Source: Hoplostethus atlanticus (lineage: Eukaryota; Chordata; Actinopteri; Trachichthyiformes; Trachichthyidae). Taken from it: DNA of 64,000 bases. How positions within the stretch are numbered: position 1 is the first letter of the stretch; every line of letters starts with the position of its first letter. Below the pieces are notes generated by a model. The model searched no databases. It was not told where the DNA came from and saw only the letters and a list, made by a program, of their open reading frames with translations. Positions 23,294-35,551 of the stretch are shown here, piece after piece. The position numbers and the translations under genes were made by a program. The stretch covers positions 62,001-126,000 of the forward strand of contig JAXDDX010000337.1 of NCBI GenBank assembly GCA_034670405.1. The letters run 5' to 3'.

Positions 23294-23295
<2 letters not shown>

Positions 23296-23331
<36 letters not shown>
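23296..23331. repeat. (TG)n microsatellite
   Basis: About 36 bp of TG dinucleotides. Confidence 0.95.
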
Positions 23332-23334
<3 letters not shown>

Positions 23335-23619
23335 AAGGGTATGACAGGATGGGCAGCATTCACTTGTTTTTGTTTGTTAGTTTTTTTTTATCAATGGTTG
23401 GGCAAATTTTAGCTTTGTTTTCTGTGTCTTCATTTCGCGCTGCCAAACTCCTGCCACCCTCCACCCCATCCAGACATTGGAGCCCATAGACATCTGATGC
23501 ATTATCCTCAGAGGGCTTCCAGTCATTCTCAGTAATGATCCAACTGACTTCTTTAAGACCTGTTTTGTAAACAATTACATCAAATTATTATTAAAATCAA
23601 ATTGAGTGCTTGAAAGTGT

Positions 23620-25320
23620 TTTGTCACTAGAACGGACGTCTCGGCTAATCCAATTCAAGGTGTAGCTGGGAACACCGTCAACTCAGAACATGGGTCAACT
23701 GCGGGATTAACAATGGATAAAGGACACCACCTAGTCTCACCAATGCCCGTCACCCCGCAGAACGTGGGCACATCCAGTCCCACAGCCCAACAATCCCGTC
23801 AGTACTCGTAAGGCAAATAGCGCCCTTCAGCCGAGAAGTTCTAGGTCCAAGCAGGCCGCGCCCAGACCCAAGTGGAATGACCACTATGAAGACGACTGGG
23901 ACCATTGCAGCAGCAGTGAAAAGAAGTGACCTCGAGAAAGCAGGAGGTTACTACCTGCTCGACCAATGGCCTGCACCGTAAAAGGGCCACAAGGAACCTG
24001 AACCGAGAGAAGCACAGGAGGGGATTTCAACCCTCTTGAAAGTAATGCTTCAGGCAGAAAGGGCGGTAAAGCAGCAGGCCCAACCGGAAGAGGTTTCGAA
24101 GCAAGAATTCATCGAAGAAGGTGATTACCAAATTAAGATTGAAGAAGAAGAGGATGAAGAACAGCCTGAGGAAGAACCCAAGCGTGGCTGGAGGTTCAAA
24201 GACAGGCATGTTTAAATCAGAATAAGAGAAGAACGCCATAAACAGGTAAGCATTTATTTTGATATGTTATACGTAATCAAGAGTAGTAAATATGTAATGA
24301 ATATAAAATGTGTTTAAACAGGTTATAATGAAAATGTAACAAATCATGATATAATCACATATGTAACAAATGTTTAGAGAATAATGTTAGTATGGAGTGT
24401 GACCTTAGGGACAGGGCCTTTAAGGCCACCACCAAGTGGAAATTTACTGGAGAATGAGCTAATCATAAAGTCATAAAATAAAGGAAGGTATTAGCAAGAT
24501 TGAGCTAAATAAATCCGGATAACACCAGATGGTCAGGCAAACAGGGAAGTGAAAGAGCTGGCCTAAGCTTGATCGCCCTGTCTCGCCCTGGACATTTGGT
24601 ACTTTCCATCAACGACCAGGAATAACCAGCAACTTGAAGATCAACACGTCAAACGATGAAGTAATGTTGGAAGGACCAAACTAAGAAAAGACTAATGCAT
24701 ATGTAACAAGAAATTATATCACCGTTAGATGATTGGTAACTGATGATTTAATGTGTGATCTGTTGTAACATGATTGGTGAATGTCATGTGGGAGGGAGAG
24801 AGAAACAGTATAAAGAGAGAGGTAAAAAGACAAAATGTCAAGGAGTCGTTCAAGGGAGTTATTTGGTGATACTCTACGGAGTCACTGGGCTTTTGAATCA
24901 TCATTGAAGAGCACTGAGGATTTGATCAAGACTCTGAGGCTTATTGAGTTCCTTAGAACGGATTTGGCTTCACTCCTTCCGGACCATTCTGGTTCGTATT
25001 GAGGATTAGGTTAGGTGAGAAAAACCTTATCTCTCTCTCCAAAATTATTATTTTGATTCTTTGTACTCATTATCATTTTTGATTTGTTGATTGACTGCTG
25101 AGCTAAAGCTTAAATAAATACTTTTCTGCACTTAAAGTAATTGTTTCTCTAGTAGTCTATCCTCTGCTGTGGGCAGTAGCGCTCCAGTGGGGGTGTTATG
25201 CCTCTCCTTAAAGTGATGTAAAATAATCAGTGATTGTGTGGCTAAGTCAGGTTCATAGACGAAGGTTCTAATAGGTTGTCCTGTACTTACAAAGTAACAT
25301 TCCCTTTACAGCAAAAGTAT
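23620..25320 (+). mobile_element. LTR-retroelement-like region, borders unresolved
   Basis: About 24780-25200 looks like an LTR: a TATA-like AGTATAAAGAG, then about 280 bp later an AAATAAATA polyadenylation signal near 25112. Upstream are two short acidic or basic open pieces (around 23820-23930 and 24045-24215, the latter rich in E and K). A 62-bp segment (CACCAATGCCCGTCACCCCG) at 23733-23795 also occurs at 22616-22680. I could not find TG...CA ends or a target duplication, so the class stays open. It could be an old endogenous retrovirus-like copy. Confidence 0.35.
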
Positions 25321-25405
25321 ATTTGTTGTTTAAAACCTAAATTCCAGCAACCACATTAACAGTGTTGCGTTTAGAGGAGAGCTGTTGTTAACTGAAGTGG
25401 CCTTA

Positions 25406-26142
25406 TGGCGGGATCAGACTACACGATATCAGGCCTAACTCGATTCGGCAGACGTAGGGCGTCGGGTCGAGTCGGAAACGACAGGGTGCGACAATCGATC
25501 GTTTTATCTTGTGTAGTGTGACATAGTGGACGACAACTGACGCCGCATCTGGGACGCCTCACGACGTCCCGACAAAAGACTAGCATGTTAGAATTTTTTT
25601 TTTGCCGTCCACGACGTGTTCCGTCTCGTCGTGACGTTGACCAATAGGAGCACGGAGCGCTATAAACAAACATGGCGAAGCGAAAGAGGAATGAAGTTGT
25701 TGGTGCCACTAGGTGGAACTATGAAACAGAGGAAAAGTTTGTCGAGCTCTGGCAACAACACCCCTGTAGAGGCTAGCCAGCTAGCTACATTTAGGTTTCA
25801 CTACAGGCTAAAACATTATTTTTTTACCTCAAGTTCTCTTTGAAGGATTTACAACCCATACTGTTCTCTTCATGCGACCCAAGAACGGGTCCACAGTCGT
25901 TTTTTCTTTTTTTTAGGCTTTTCGGAACACAAGACAGCATCATACATACCGCTTCGGACGTTGCCTAGCACCTGCTTTCCAACTCATCACGCACGTAGGC
26001 AAGCGATTATTGGTCGGTGACCAACGTGTAGTCTGTCATGTCTCTTGGCCAAGTCACGGCACAAATTTTCACTCTATGATCGCCTAATCTGACACAGTGA
26101 CCATCGTAACAGACAAAAATATTGTGTAGTCTGATCCCGGCA
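25406..26142 (+). mobile_element. PIF/Harbinger non-autonomous element, 737 bp
   Basis: Ends TGGCGGGATCAGACTACAC and, reversed, TGCCGGGATCAGACTACAC, flanked by the 3-bp duplication TTA (25403-25405 and 26143-26145) typical of PIF/Harbinger. Inside, an ATG at 25672 opens a short frame with TRWNYETEEKFVELWQQHPC before a stop. That is the start of a MADF-type domain as found in the DNA-binding partner protein of Harbinger elements. Everything after it is deleted. Confidence 0.8.
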
Positions 26143-26145
26143 TTA

Positions 26146-26700
26146 GGCTGTACTATTACATAGGCCTGTAAGAGTGCAGATAGGGTGGTAGTAGGGAAGG
26201 CTTCAGGATAGAAAACAGTTAGAAGTTGGACGAGTACCCCTCGCCTTTGACCTAAGGATTCAGAATCTTGTACTGCTAAATTAGGTAGGCAAACAGAATA
26301 TAGTCCACCTTAGAGTGAGGGTCATCACTGGTGATTCCGTATAGATCCCCAGGCAACAGTTTGCAAATGGGTAATACGTTTTATGTAACTCATACCTTCA
26401 CAAGTCATAACTAGTTCAATCACGGGAGGCAAGGATTACGATTAAAATAATGTATTAACAACATGAGAGACTGTGCGTGAGCATAGGTTTGGTGTAGACT
26501 CCAAGAGGTATCCAGTGCTAGCTGGCTGATGCCAGGTGGAGCTGGCCAACAGAAGGTGGGAGCCTCTGGGGGAGCTGGTGGCTGACTAGAGAAAAGATGG
26601 AGGCTGGGGATGAGAGGGAAAGGATAAAGAGGGTTAGCATCACCACCACCAGCAATATGCAGGGCTTACCAAATGATTAGAGCTGAAGCGATCGCTTTTT
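26146..26700. other. Non-coding stretch, no gene seen
   Basis: I see no coding frame or repeat ends here. Confidence 0.4.
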
Positions 26701-26761
26701 TAAAAATGTATTTATTTATTTTTTAAAGACTGGCTCGCTCGGTTGGGAAGGGTTGAGGCGC

Positions 26762-27346
26762 CTAGCGGGGCAGTCGAACTCTGCAAGGGCAGAATGACCA
26801 GGGGTGAGGTTCCCCGCAGCCGCTGCAGACGTGGAGGAAGATGCAGTTTGGATAGGTACAGTCATTGTGATTGAAGTTGTTGCAAATTGACTGCCTGGGG
26901 TTGGAAGACACCTGGCGATTGTGATGACTGGGGTCTGGGAGGTGGCTGGGGAATGGGTTACGGCTGGCGGATTGGAATGGGACTGTTGGACACAGCATGG
27001 CTGTGTGCCCAATATTGCCACAAGAGAAACGAGTGAGAGCCAGCAGCCTTCGACGAGCATGACGAATAGCTCAGTGTCCAGGATGGACCAATTAAAGCGA
27101 GTGTTGGTTTGGAGAGATGCGGAGTGCGGCTTTTTTTGAAAATGCCTTGTGATATTGGTAAAATATGTTTTTTCCGTATTTTAGGCTGCGGTCGCAGACT
27201 AACGCCAGGTAAGTGTCTAGCTCTTGGCGCCGGTCTGGAAATACATTGCAGATTACGACGCGGTAGATGCCGAAAGCAGCGACAAACTCTCCAAAGGAGA
27301 GATCTCTGGCCAGGCGGGGGTCCGCTGATTTCAAAATGACTGTCAC
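26762..27346 (-). pseudogene. DIRS/Ngaro-type Gag-like remnant
   Basis: On the minus strand the first piece (27346-27092) has EFVAAFGIYRVVICNVFPDR, then ELDTYL and FYQYHKAFSKKAA. In the same frame, after a stop, comes a zinc-finger stretch CNNFNHNDCTYPNC, HVCSGCGEPHPWSFCP (26998-26762). I recall this pairing from the first ORF of tyrosine-recombinase retrotransposons (DIRS/Ngaro). No recombinase or reverse transcriptase is next to it. The piece is cut at its 5' side by the hAT copy at 27349. Confidence 0.5.
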
Positions 27347-27348
27347 AG

Positions 27349-27998
27349 ATGAACGAGAGAGCAGATGAATATCGGACTTCTCGGACTCAATCGGACATCT
27401 CGCGAACCGAGAGAGCAGATGTCCGAGATGTCCGAGCAGTTCACGTTTGATGAACGAGAGAGACTACTTCCGCGTACCTGCCGGATCAAGGAGCCATATT
27501 AGATTGTGAAAAAGGCCAATGTAATAATGTAGTGATCTATTCTGCACACATTGACAACAGTTTTTGTTGTTTAAGATGTTGTTTAATAAATTAACTGGTA
27601 ATTGGGTAAACTATAAGCCATTTAACATTTAACATTGGTCAACAAAACTGTCTCTATTAGAAAAAGAAAGTCAAGAGCACACGAAATAAAATGAAATCAA
27701 TAGCAATACTCTGTGTAAATACTATAAATATTATTATCATTAACCTGTAGTTTAGTTGGTGTCTTACAGTTGGTTACACATCTGGTTTGAAAGGGGTGGC
27801 GCTCATGTGATTCCATTACTAGTATAGCTTAGTTAGTAGAGCAGCAGCCTCTCATGCTGAGGATTGTAGGTTCAAACCTCACATGGGATGGTATGTTTTT
27901 GTTGGTGAATCATAATGAATCGATTCAGAATCGATGCACTTCTATCGGACGGCTCAAAAGAATCGAGTTAGTTAAAAGAGTCGGTCTTCCCATCACTA
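27349..27998. mobile_element. Non-autonomous hAT element, copy 2, truncated
   Basis: Nearly identical to 9300-9945: one minisatellite unit, one arm of the palindrome, the tRNA-like segment and the end GGTCTTCCCATCACTA. The left half with the other terminal repeat is missing. Confidence 0.85.
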
Positions 27999-28012
27999 AT
28001 GCACTACACCTG

Positions 28013-28990
28013 GGGCCTCATTTATAAAGGTTGCTATGCACATAAAAGTGGCGTTAACGGGGGTGAAATGTGCATGTGCATATTTTACCGCAAACGTCGG
28101 GATTTATAGAAAAATTCTATGCGGTAAAAGGTGCGCACTTCTACGCATCCTTTCATCCATGCGTAGAGCTCACCGCAAAGTTTTTCAGACACGGGAATCA
28201 GCGACGCCCGATGGGGAGATCACAAAATAAAGCTGTCCTCTTAAAAACATAGTTTTATAAGTGTGCTTTCACAGGGTTTGTGGTCTGTTGTATCTGTTAA
28301 GCCACTACTTAAAACCTATTTTTATACAAAGGCATTCTCTTAGCTCTTATTTTATTGATTATTTTACCGGCCCGGCGCCAGGATGAAGTGACTGAGGGTG
28401 CTGTTAAAAATTGCGAGGGGGCAATTTTTTTCATAAAATAAAACTCATTGATTTAACCATGCAATAGCCTCAGAAAGACTAAATAACAACAACATAAGGC
28501 TACTGTTCAAAATCAAAGAATACATTTATTAATCAGAGCACTCACATAAGAAAGAAGCACTGCAGAGAATTTATGAACGATAACGATTCTCTGTCAAAAT
28601 CAGCAGGAGGCGCATAGAAACAGCAGTTTGCGGCTTGCATCTCTCTCTCTACCTCTACAATGGGGGGAAATGGCATTAGGGCCGAAAGTTGTATTTACCA
28701 CCACGAAAAGCAAGCAGGCTGAGAAACCGAACTAAGTGACGTGTCTGTCTGTCTATCGATCTCCTCTGCTCCGTTTCAGTGGGCTACTATGGACACCCTA
28801 GCATACACCTATGGAAATATTTTTCTATAGATACATAAAGATTACTCTCATCTGTAGCTCCTTATGCTCAATGTTGTATAACTTTTAAATTGTTTTTAAA
28901 TTGTTTTTATCATTTTGTTCATCAGTTTGTCTACCATTTTTATTTTGTCTTCTAAAGCACTTTGTTTTGGAAAATGCTATATAACTAAAG

Positions 28991-29026
<36 letters not shown>

Positions 29027-29457
29027 AATAATAATAAGGTGTGCCGGATTATTAGGGCTTGTGCCCCAAACAGTACACATTTACGGCGCTCAACCTCAGT
29101 GATGAGCACCTCGATCTCGCACTCCGCAAATTTCACCTTTCTTGCAGTTGACGTCTCTCCGTCTTTCCCTCATTGATAGTCCAACAAAGGCTGCTTAACA
29201 ACATCGGCATATTCATGACCTATTTAGCATTGACCATTTATGGATGATTGTGGGACGACACTGGGAGGAGTAGAGTGGGAGGAGTGCATGAGCGCACAAT
29301 TCACCGCAGGTGGGTATTTATAAAGAGAAGACTGTGTACAGGTGTGCACCGCACGGTTTTATAGATCTGAATATTTTCTTGCGTAAGTAGATTCTGAGGT
29401 TTGTGCGTACGCAATGTTTTAGGATGGAATCCACGCAAAGTTTTATAAATGAGGCCC
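28013..29457. mobile_element. PIF/Harbinger non-autonomous element, 1.45 kb
   Basis: Inverted ends GGGCCTCATTTATAAA and TTTATAAATGAGGCCC with the 3-bp duplication CTG (28010-28012 and 29458-29460), a CWG target as used by PIF/Harbinger. The end sequence resembles that of the Harbinger copy at 59.3 kb, which still carries coding sequence. A retroposon-type tail is nested at about 28915-29037. No coding sequence is recognisable. Confidence 0.8.
28915..29037 (+). repeat. RTE/SINE-type tail with (ATT)n
   Basis: TCTAAAGCACTTTG...AATGCTATATAACTAAAG followed by about 15 ATT units resembles the 3' tail of RTE-type LINEs and their SINEs in fish. A similar motif lies near 47835-47885. Confidence 0.5.
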
Positions 29458-29460
29458 CTG

Positions 29461-31659
29461 GACTGCCATAAATGCATGAACCCCACTTTCCATTTCTTTC
29501 AACAGGCACTACTGAACATAGGTCATAGTGCTCTAAAACTCAAACTCCAAAAATCAGCTTGCAATCTACAGTAAGTCAGGTGCATGTATCTTGAGAAAAC
29601 CTAGAGGCATTATTTCAAACTTTTTTTCAAGTAACTTAAAGCAGAGGTTTTTGTTGCAATAGGCTTAAGTGTATCTTAGATGAGAGAAAGTTTCATGGAT
29701 GAAAGATGTATTTAGAACACTTATTTGTCTACTTTTACTTTTTGGTTTACTTTTACTTTTCTTTATGGACTCAACTGTGCCAAGCATCACTACGCTATGT
29801 GATTTATTTATTTCTACATATTGTAGAACTAAGGATGTTTTACATTTGCATTGTTCACCTGAAATGTACACACTAGTTTTCCAGTCATGGAGAACACGTG
29901 GGAAATTCCAAAAATAAACTGGTGAAGGCTTATTTTTATATGAAGATGTTTTACTTTATAAATGTTATAAACTTTAAATAAAAGATTGAAATGAATATGG
30001 GTGTTGTCTTTATCTTGTTTCCTTAAGAAGTTGAGTTAAATGAATGAGACAGGTAATTCATGTGGTAACTTAACAAGAAAACAATTTGAAATGTAAATGT
30101 AAAAAGTAATGCTAACTTACAAATTAAGTGAAATAAACGGGGAGATAATTGAGTGGAAAAATATTTTAAGTTAGTTCAGCTTGTGATATCTGTGCATTGA
30201 ACTTAAATGGCTAGTTCTGTTCCACTTGGTCTCTAAGTATACATCCAACATAAACAAGAACAAGGCTTACAAGTAATGCATTGTGAATTTGGGGTTGTGC
30301 TTGTGTGGAATGAAACATTAAAGTAAACCATGACACCCCCCTTTCTCCCTCCCTCCATCAGTACACAACTGGATCACTATGCTAATGCTAAATTGTCTTC
30401 CCTTCTCCCCTCCCCAATTTGCTGCTCTTTATTCCCTTGCTCTTCTTTCACAGCTCTACCATATCCCTCCTCCAATTAAAATATTTGTTTGGTTGAGGAA
30501 TTTGTGTCTGCATGTTCACACAGCAGCTCCCAATGCAGTGCAGGCTGTATCACTGCCAACTTATTAGGGCCGGCCTGTGGATGCTGTTATAGAGTGCAAG
30601 AGGTCCCACTCTTGCCGTAGAGGAAAAACACTACAATAGGACAATAAAGTTTTAGCTTCATTGATTCATGTTTAGCATCTACCAATTGCTGTATTAGAGC
30701 AAAGGATGGGAGTGTGGTGACAGAGATGAGGATCCACAGGGGAAGAGTGAAATGGTGTTGGGACCAAGGCAAAAAGGGGGGAAAGACACAGGGAGAGCAC
30801 TTCCTCCGAAGTTGCATGAAATCAGCTTGTAGCAGATCAGTTCAAAGCTGCAGTTGTCCATTTAGCCTTAAAGACCCTTTTGGGGTGGCCAGATGATTGA
30901 CGAGATGCTATTCGGGACAGACAGCACACCACCTATGCATATCTGCCCAAATGCCCAGCCAGTTGAATCAATCCACTTACCTTTTACTTGTTAAGTCCGT
31001 CACCAATCTTTTCCAGCAGGAACTAAGAAAAGTGTCAAAGAACTCAGCGTCTAAAAGTCTAAAGTCTAAAAGTTAGAGAAAGAAGATGGCAGAGTTAAAT
31101 TCTACCCATTCAATCAGAGCATTTAGAACTGCTGCAAAGTTCTTTGTCAACCAAACGGTAACAGGGAAATGAAGAAATTGTCACCCTGTCACCCATGTTA
31201 CATACTGGAGGCATTGCAAAAGTACATAACTTCTTTGTCTGGGGAGTGGGAGTGATAGTTTTCACAAGGTAATTAGATGCTGTGTACCTTTTCTTATACA
31301 ATTACGTACTATGGAGGACACTGGCTTAGCATTCTGCCACCTAGCGACAAAACTAATAGCTATGCTCTTTTTGCACTTAGTGTGTTGATCTTGATTTGAT
31401 GGGCACAGGCAACATGGAGCTAGGAAATTGTAATAAAATGTGATGTGAAAAGGAAATGAATGTTAGCGCGTCTGTGTGTTTGGCTGTGGGTGGCTGTGTT
31501 AGTGTGACTGATTGGTCGGCAATGTTAAGAAGCCTGCCATGGATATGGTCTTGCTATGCGTATACATGGAACTGCTACTGCACTTACACACTTGTTTGTT
31601 TTCAATCAAGGCTTCATATCATCTAACAACTCATGACTCTCTCTCTTCTTCTTGTAAAG
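29461..31659. other. No coding sequence; probable mtnr1c intron 1 (3' part)
   Basis: Melatonin receptor genes carry a long intron after the first transmembrane segment. This stretch leads straight into the acceptor at 31658-31659, so it is probably the end of that intron. I found no exon encoding a first transmembrane segment with a GNLLVI-type motif here or further upstream in the window. Confidence 0.45.
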
Positions 31660-31778
31660 GGAATGTCTTTGTGGTGAGCCTGGCCTTCGCTGACTTAGTG
31701 GTTGCCTTCTACCCTTACCCACTGGTGCTGTATGCCATCTTCCATGATGGCTGGTCACTGGGTGAGACCCAGTGCAAG
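31660..31778 (+). CDS. mtnr1c: mtnr1c coding exon (end of first loop, TM2 to start of TM3)
   Basis: A 119-bp exon of a melatonin receptor, a rhodopsin-type G-protein-coupled receptor in the plasma membrane. It starts after TTCTTGTAAAG with two bases that finish a glycine codon, as expected at the conserved intron position in the first intracellular loop (GN-V-FVVSL). It encodes FVVSLAFADLVVAFYPYPLV (TM2), the first outer loop DGWSLGETQC with the conserved disulfide cysteine, and ends AAG before the donor GTGAGC. The first exon is not visible. Confidence 0.85.
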
Positions 31779-31927
31779 GTGAGCCATGACTCCACTCTGT
31801 CCTTGTTTTAATGCCTGAGCCTTTTTCTTTGTCATTATGTCCAGCCTATAAGTATTGGCCATTATTCAGCTGTTGCTTGCTTCCCAGCAAAGTCATGTAC
31901 TTATTTATACCTCTCTCTCTCTCTCTT

Positions 31928-31999
<72 letters not shown>
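31779..31999 (+). other. 221-bp phase-0 intron with (CT)n tract
   Basis: Donor GTGAGC at 31779, acceptor TCTCTCAG at 31992-31999. About 84 bp of nearly pure CT repeat (31914-31997) runs right up to the acceptor and so acts as its polypyrimidine tract. The intron splits the codons for QCK and VSG at the start of TM3, a position where I do not recall an intron in tetrapod melatonin receptor genes. Confidence 0.75.
31914..31997. repeat. (CT)n microsatellite in mtnr1c intron
   Basis: About 84 bp of CT with two TTTC interruptions near its start. Confidence 0.95.
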
Positions 32000-32749
32000 G
32001 TGAGTGGCTTCCTGATGGGCTTAAGTGTCATAGGCTCTATCTTCAACATCACAGGCATCGCCATCAATCGCTACTGTTACATCTGCCACAGCTTCACCTA
32101 TGACAAGCTGTACAGCTACCGCAATACGCTGTTGTTGGTAGCACTTATCTGGGCCCTGACTGTAGTGGCCATCGTGCCCAACTTCTTTGTTGGTTCACTT
32201 CAGTATGACCCGCGCATCTACTCATGCACATTTGCGCAGACGGTCAGCACATCCTATACTATCACAGTGGTGGTCATCCACTTCTTTGTGCCCATTGCTG
32301 TGGTCACCTTCTGCTACCTTCGCATCTGGATTTTGGTGATCCAGGTGAGGCGTAAGGTCAAGTCGGAGGTACGCCCACGCATTAAGCCCAGCGACCTGAG
32401 GAATTTCATCACCATGTTCGTGGTGTTTGTGCTGTTTGCCATCTGCTGGGCGCCACTCAACTTCATTGGGCTGGCGGTTGCCATCAACCCAGAAACAGTG
32501 GCGCCACACATCCCTGAGTGGCTCTTTGTGGTCAGCTACTTCATGGCTTACTTCAACAGCTGCCTTAATGCCATTATCTATGGTCTGCTGAACCAGAACT
32601 TTCGCAAGGAGTACAAGCGGATTGTCATGTCCATGTGGATGCCCCGCCTCTTCTTCCAGGAGGTGTCGCGGGGTGGCACCGAGGGCATGAAGAGCAAACC
32701 TTCACCAGGACTCAACAACAATGAGCAGGTGAAGGGAGAAACTGTGTGA
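32000..32749 (+). CDS. mtnr1c: mtnr1c last coding exon (TM3 to C-terminus), Mel1c melatonin receptor
   Basis: Encodes 249 residues to the stop at 32747-32749. It has the melatonin receptor hallmarks: NRY instead of DRY in [11 protein letters not shown], the second disulfide cysteine in [21 protein letters not shown] in TM6 and NAIIY instead of NPxxY in TM7. [21 protein letters not shown] and the tail MWMPRLFF...KSKPSP...NNNEQ fit the Mel1c subtype (the lineage of mammalian GPR50) better than Mel1a or Mel1b. The receptor couples to Gi and lowers cAMP on melatonin binding. The frame is intact. With the previous exon it gives about 289 of the usual 350 or so residues. Confidence 0.92.
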   Translation: MSGFLMGLSVIGSIFNITGIAINRYCYICHSFTYDKLYSYRNTLLLVALIWALTVVAIVPNFFVGSLQYDPRIYSCTFAQTVSTSYTITVVVIHFFVPIAVVTFCYLRIWILVIQVRRKVKSEVRPRIKPSDLRNFITMFVVFVLFAICWAPLNFIGLAVAINPETVAPHIPEWLFVVSYFMAYFNSCLNAIIYGLLNQNFRKEYKRIVMSMWMPRLFFQEVSRGGTEGMKSKPSPGLNNNEQVKGETV

Positions 32750-35470
32750 CACTTCATCTTTTTCCTCCTTTGTCACCTTCTCACCCCCTCCCCTCCTGTG
32801 TTCAGTTATGGAGTTCCATTGATCTAACTGTACTCTAACTCCACTGTGCCGAAGCCTCAAAGAAATCTGTGGATCAAAAACACAGTTTTTACAGACAGTG
32901 ATAAAAATAGAAAACATTTGAGGAGAGTTGACTACAATACATCCACATTGAAGAGTGCCATTCATAAAGCATATATTCTGACTTGTTATGTATCATATTC
33001 GTATGTACACCTCAGGGTGCCTGCCTCCTCTGCTGCTTGGGAAATATGCATTCGAAAGTGGAGGCACCAAGAGTTTATTTATTTAGATTTTTTACACCAT
33101 GAAATCCATGATGTTTGTCTAAAATTACATAGGGCACTCTCAATAACCTCCTGGTTTTCCGGTACTGTACTAGTATTGTACTACCATACTACTGTACTAT
33201 GTATTTGGCACACCAAATTTTCATATGGCTATACTGTATAACAACAACTACTGTATCTTTCATTTTACCAAAAATTATTTTGTCATATGTTTTTATTGAC
33301 AAATATAAGTAAATGTACTATAATTTAAGAAATCAAATCAAAACAAATTTCTGTTTCGGGTTGTTAGTGGTAGATGCCTCAAACTCTTCATGGGCATTTC
33401 CATGGTTTGTCAAAGGTGCCTGATTTTTTGCTTATCGCCTCAAAATGAAGATTTTGCCAAAAAAATAATGACAGACAGAAAACAATGGTGGGGTTACAGG
33501 TATAACATTATGCTGTCTTACCAACATCAGTTAAACTCATTGCTGATTGGGTAGTTTCAGTCAGCACATGAATACAATGTTGTAAAATTCTTATGAACTC
33601 GGTTATTAAATTGCTATAACATTTAGGTATTTAAGCCTACTAGAGTGTCATGAAACACAAACCCCAATCGTATATAAGCACAATTCAACTGTTTAAGCTC
33701 GGATAACAGTTTACGTATGCAGTTTACAGGTTTAAAATGTACTCTTAGTAATGATGAGAATCAACACCACTTTCTCTATGCATTTTACACTTCATATCAC
33801 GACCAGAGAAAATGACAGAAAAAAAGCATACTCAATACTGTATACGTGAATAATGCTACTGTTTTTATCAAGTTAATCTTAGTAAAAACCAAGTGAATCA
33901 GTTCACGCTGGCTGATCCCCAATCTTGTGATTTTGTATTCCATGATGAGTTGTAATGTTTTATATCTTTTTTTATTCCGTATTGGTTTGCTTTGGTTTTG
34001 AGGATGCTAGCTTGGGATCTGATGGTGACTATGTGAAAATTGCTACTGAAAAGAAGTTGAAGATAACGATGATGATGAACTAGAGGGACTGTTGCTGCTT
34101 ATTGAGTATGTCTGCCTGTGAATGCAGTGGGGGAGGGATTATGAGAAATAAGCTGCAGATTTGTCTTTTTTAAGTGAAAAAAAACAACAAAAGCAAAACA
34201 TATTGTATTTATTGCTGTGACTTACATTAAACATTGATGAGAACATGATTTAAAATGTTGTCAATGTAAAAGGTTTAACTGTTAATAAAAACAACTTTAT
34301 TTTTAATTTTTCTTGACTCATTTGAGTGTTGCTGTTCATGCATGTTGTTGATTGATGATGAGCATAAAGCATACAAAATCTACTTTCATTACCATTTGCT
34401 GTACACTAAATGAAAGAAAAAGCAGATGAAATAGAAAAAGATGACTTCTTGAAATTTTGGACTAAATAAAATGTTTGTGTCCAGTGGTGTGAAAATGAAA
34501 ATGAAGCCTCTCACCCTCCAATTATCCTTAGCTCTTCTCTTCCTCTTTCCTCTCCACTTTTCTTTCCTTCTCCCTCCCATTCTCATTTCCACATCTGCTT
34601 TCAGACATTCCTCTGTGTTCACTCATGCTTCTGCAGACACTCAGTTGTTGTTTTCCTCTGTGAGCATTGCTCGGGGGATGATGGGAAATTAATGCATGCA
34701 AATTGCCTCTGTTGGCTCTAACACTGCTGAAGTTCCAGGGTGCCTATCATCTCAGCACAGCGGTCAAATGGGTGCTGACAGGAGCAACAGCCATGGGCGA
34801 AAATATAGGCTTGAATATGGATTTCCCCTGAAACCTGTGCATCCTTCCATGACAGGAATGGCTCAGCACTTCTCCCTGGAATTCACACTTACTGTGTTTC
34901 CTGGGGCCTCAGATCAACAACCGCAGATCTAACAGGTAAGTCTAAAGCCTGCACGATAATTCACCCCCACAAGATTCGCCTAGCTTCTCACTATCTACAT
35001 CCTAAGGCCTGCCCTTCTAACTCCTTAGCTTTCCCAACTTACGGGCCTATACACTGGGTCCTTAGTAAGTTCACCTCAGTTAACATGGCATGTCTATGAA
35101 ACACAGTTGCTGTGGTTGCTAGTGCTATATTCAATGGTTAGTGTACTTTGGCGTTGGGAAATGCCGGCAGGCACAGAAATACACACAGTAGTGTTCGGTG
35201 CAAAAATATTTATTAAAACAGTGAGAGGAGATGAACCTGGGTCCCATGAGGAGTGAGGTGGTGCTTGGGGTGCTCAGTGCGAGGCTGTGACAGTCGCGGT
35301 GGGTCCGGCAGCCTTTAGTAGTCGCTCTCGGCAGCATCTGTGTGTCACAGCCACGGTGCCAATAGTCGCCCAGCCGTCTTAATTATTGTTGATTGCTCTC
35401 TCTGACAAATGCCAAATCTTGAGCAAACCCTTGCTGAGAATAGAAGCTGTCCATTAGTCTCGATTGCCTG
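32750..35470. other. Likely mtnr1c 3' UTR, then non-coding DNA
   Basis: No coding frame. To about 34300 it is probably the 3' UTR. From about 35150 to 35375 an AT-to-GC change and a reversed AATAAA (TTTATT near 35210) could mark a minus-strand LTR fragment, but no ends were found. Confidence 0.4.
34284..34289 (+). terminator. Candidate polyadenylation signal of mtnr1c
   Basis: AATAAA in GTTAATAAAAACAAC is the first such hexamer I find after the stop codon. It is followed by a T-rich stretch. It would give a 3' UTR of about 1.55 kb. Inferred from position only. Confidence 0.35.
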
Positions 35471-35551
35471 TACGAGACTAGTCCTTAGGTTAGTAGCCCT
35501 GTTGGCTTTTGTTTGGTTATTTTTGATCACCAGACAATAAAGGTCCAGTCC

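Noticed and set aside
31855-32103. Frame with long Ser-Leu run ahead of the melatonin receptor exon
   Set aside because: It is read-through of the CT microsatellite in the intron; the true exon starts at 32000.
32222-32511. Minus-strand frames opposite the receptor exon
   Set aside because: Shadows of the real coding exon on the plus strand.
34389-34692. Lysine/arginine-rich and hydrophobic frames on opposite strands
   Set aside because: Low-complexity purine/pyrimidine strand bias explains both.
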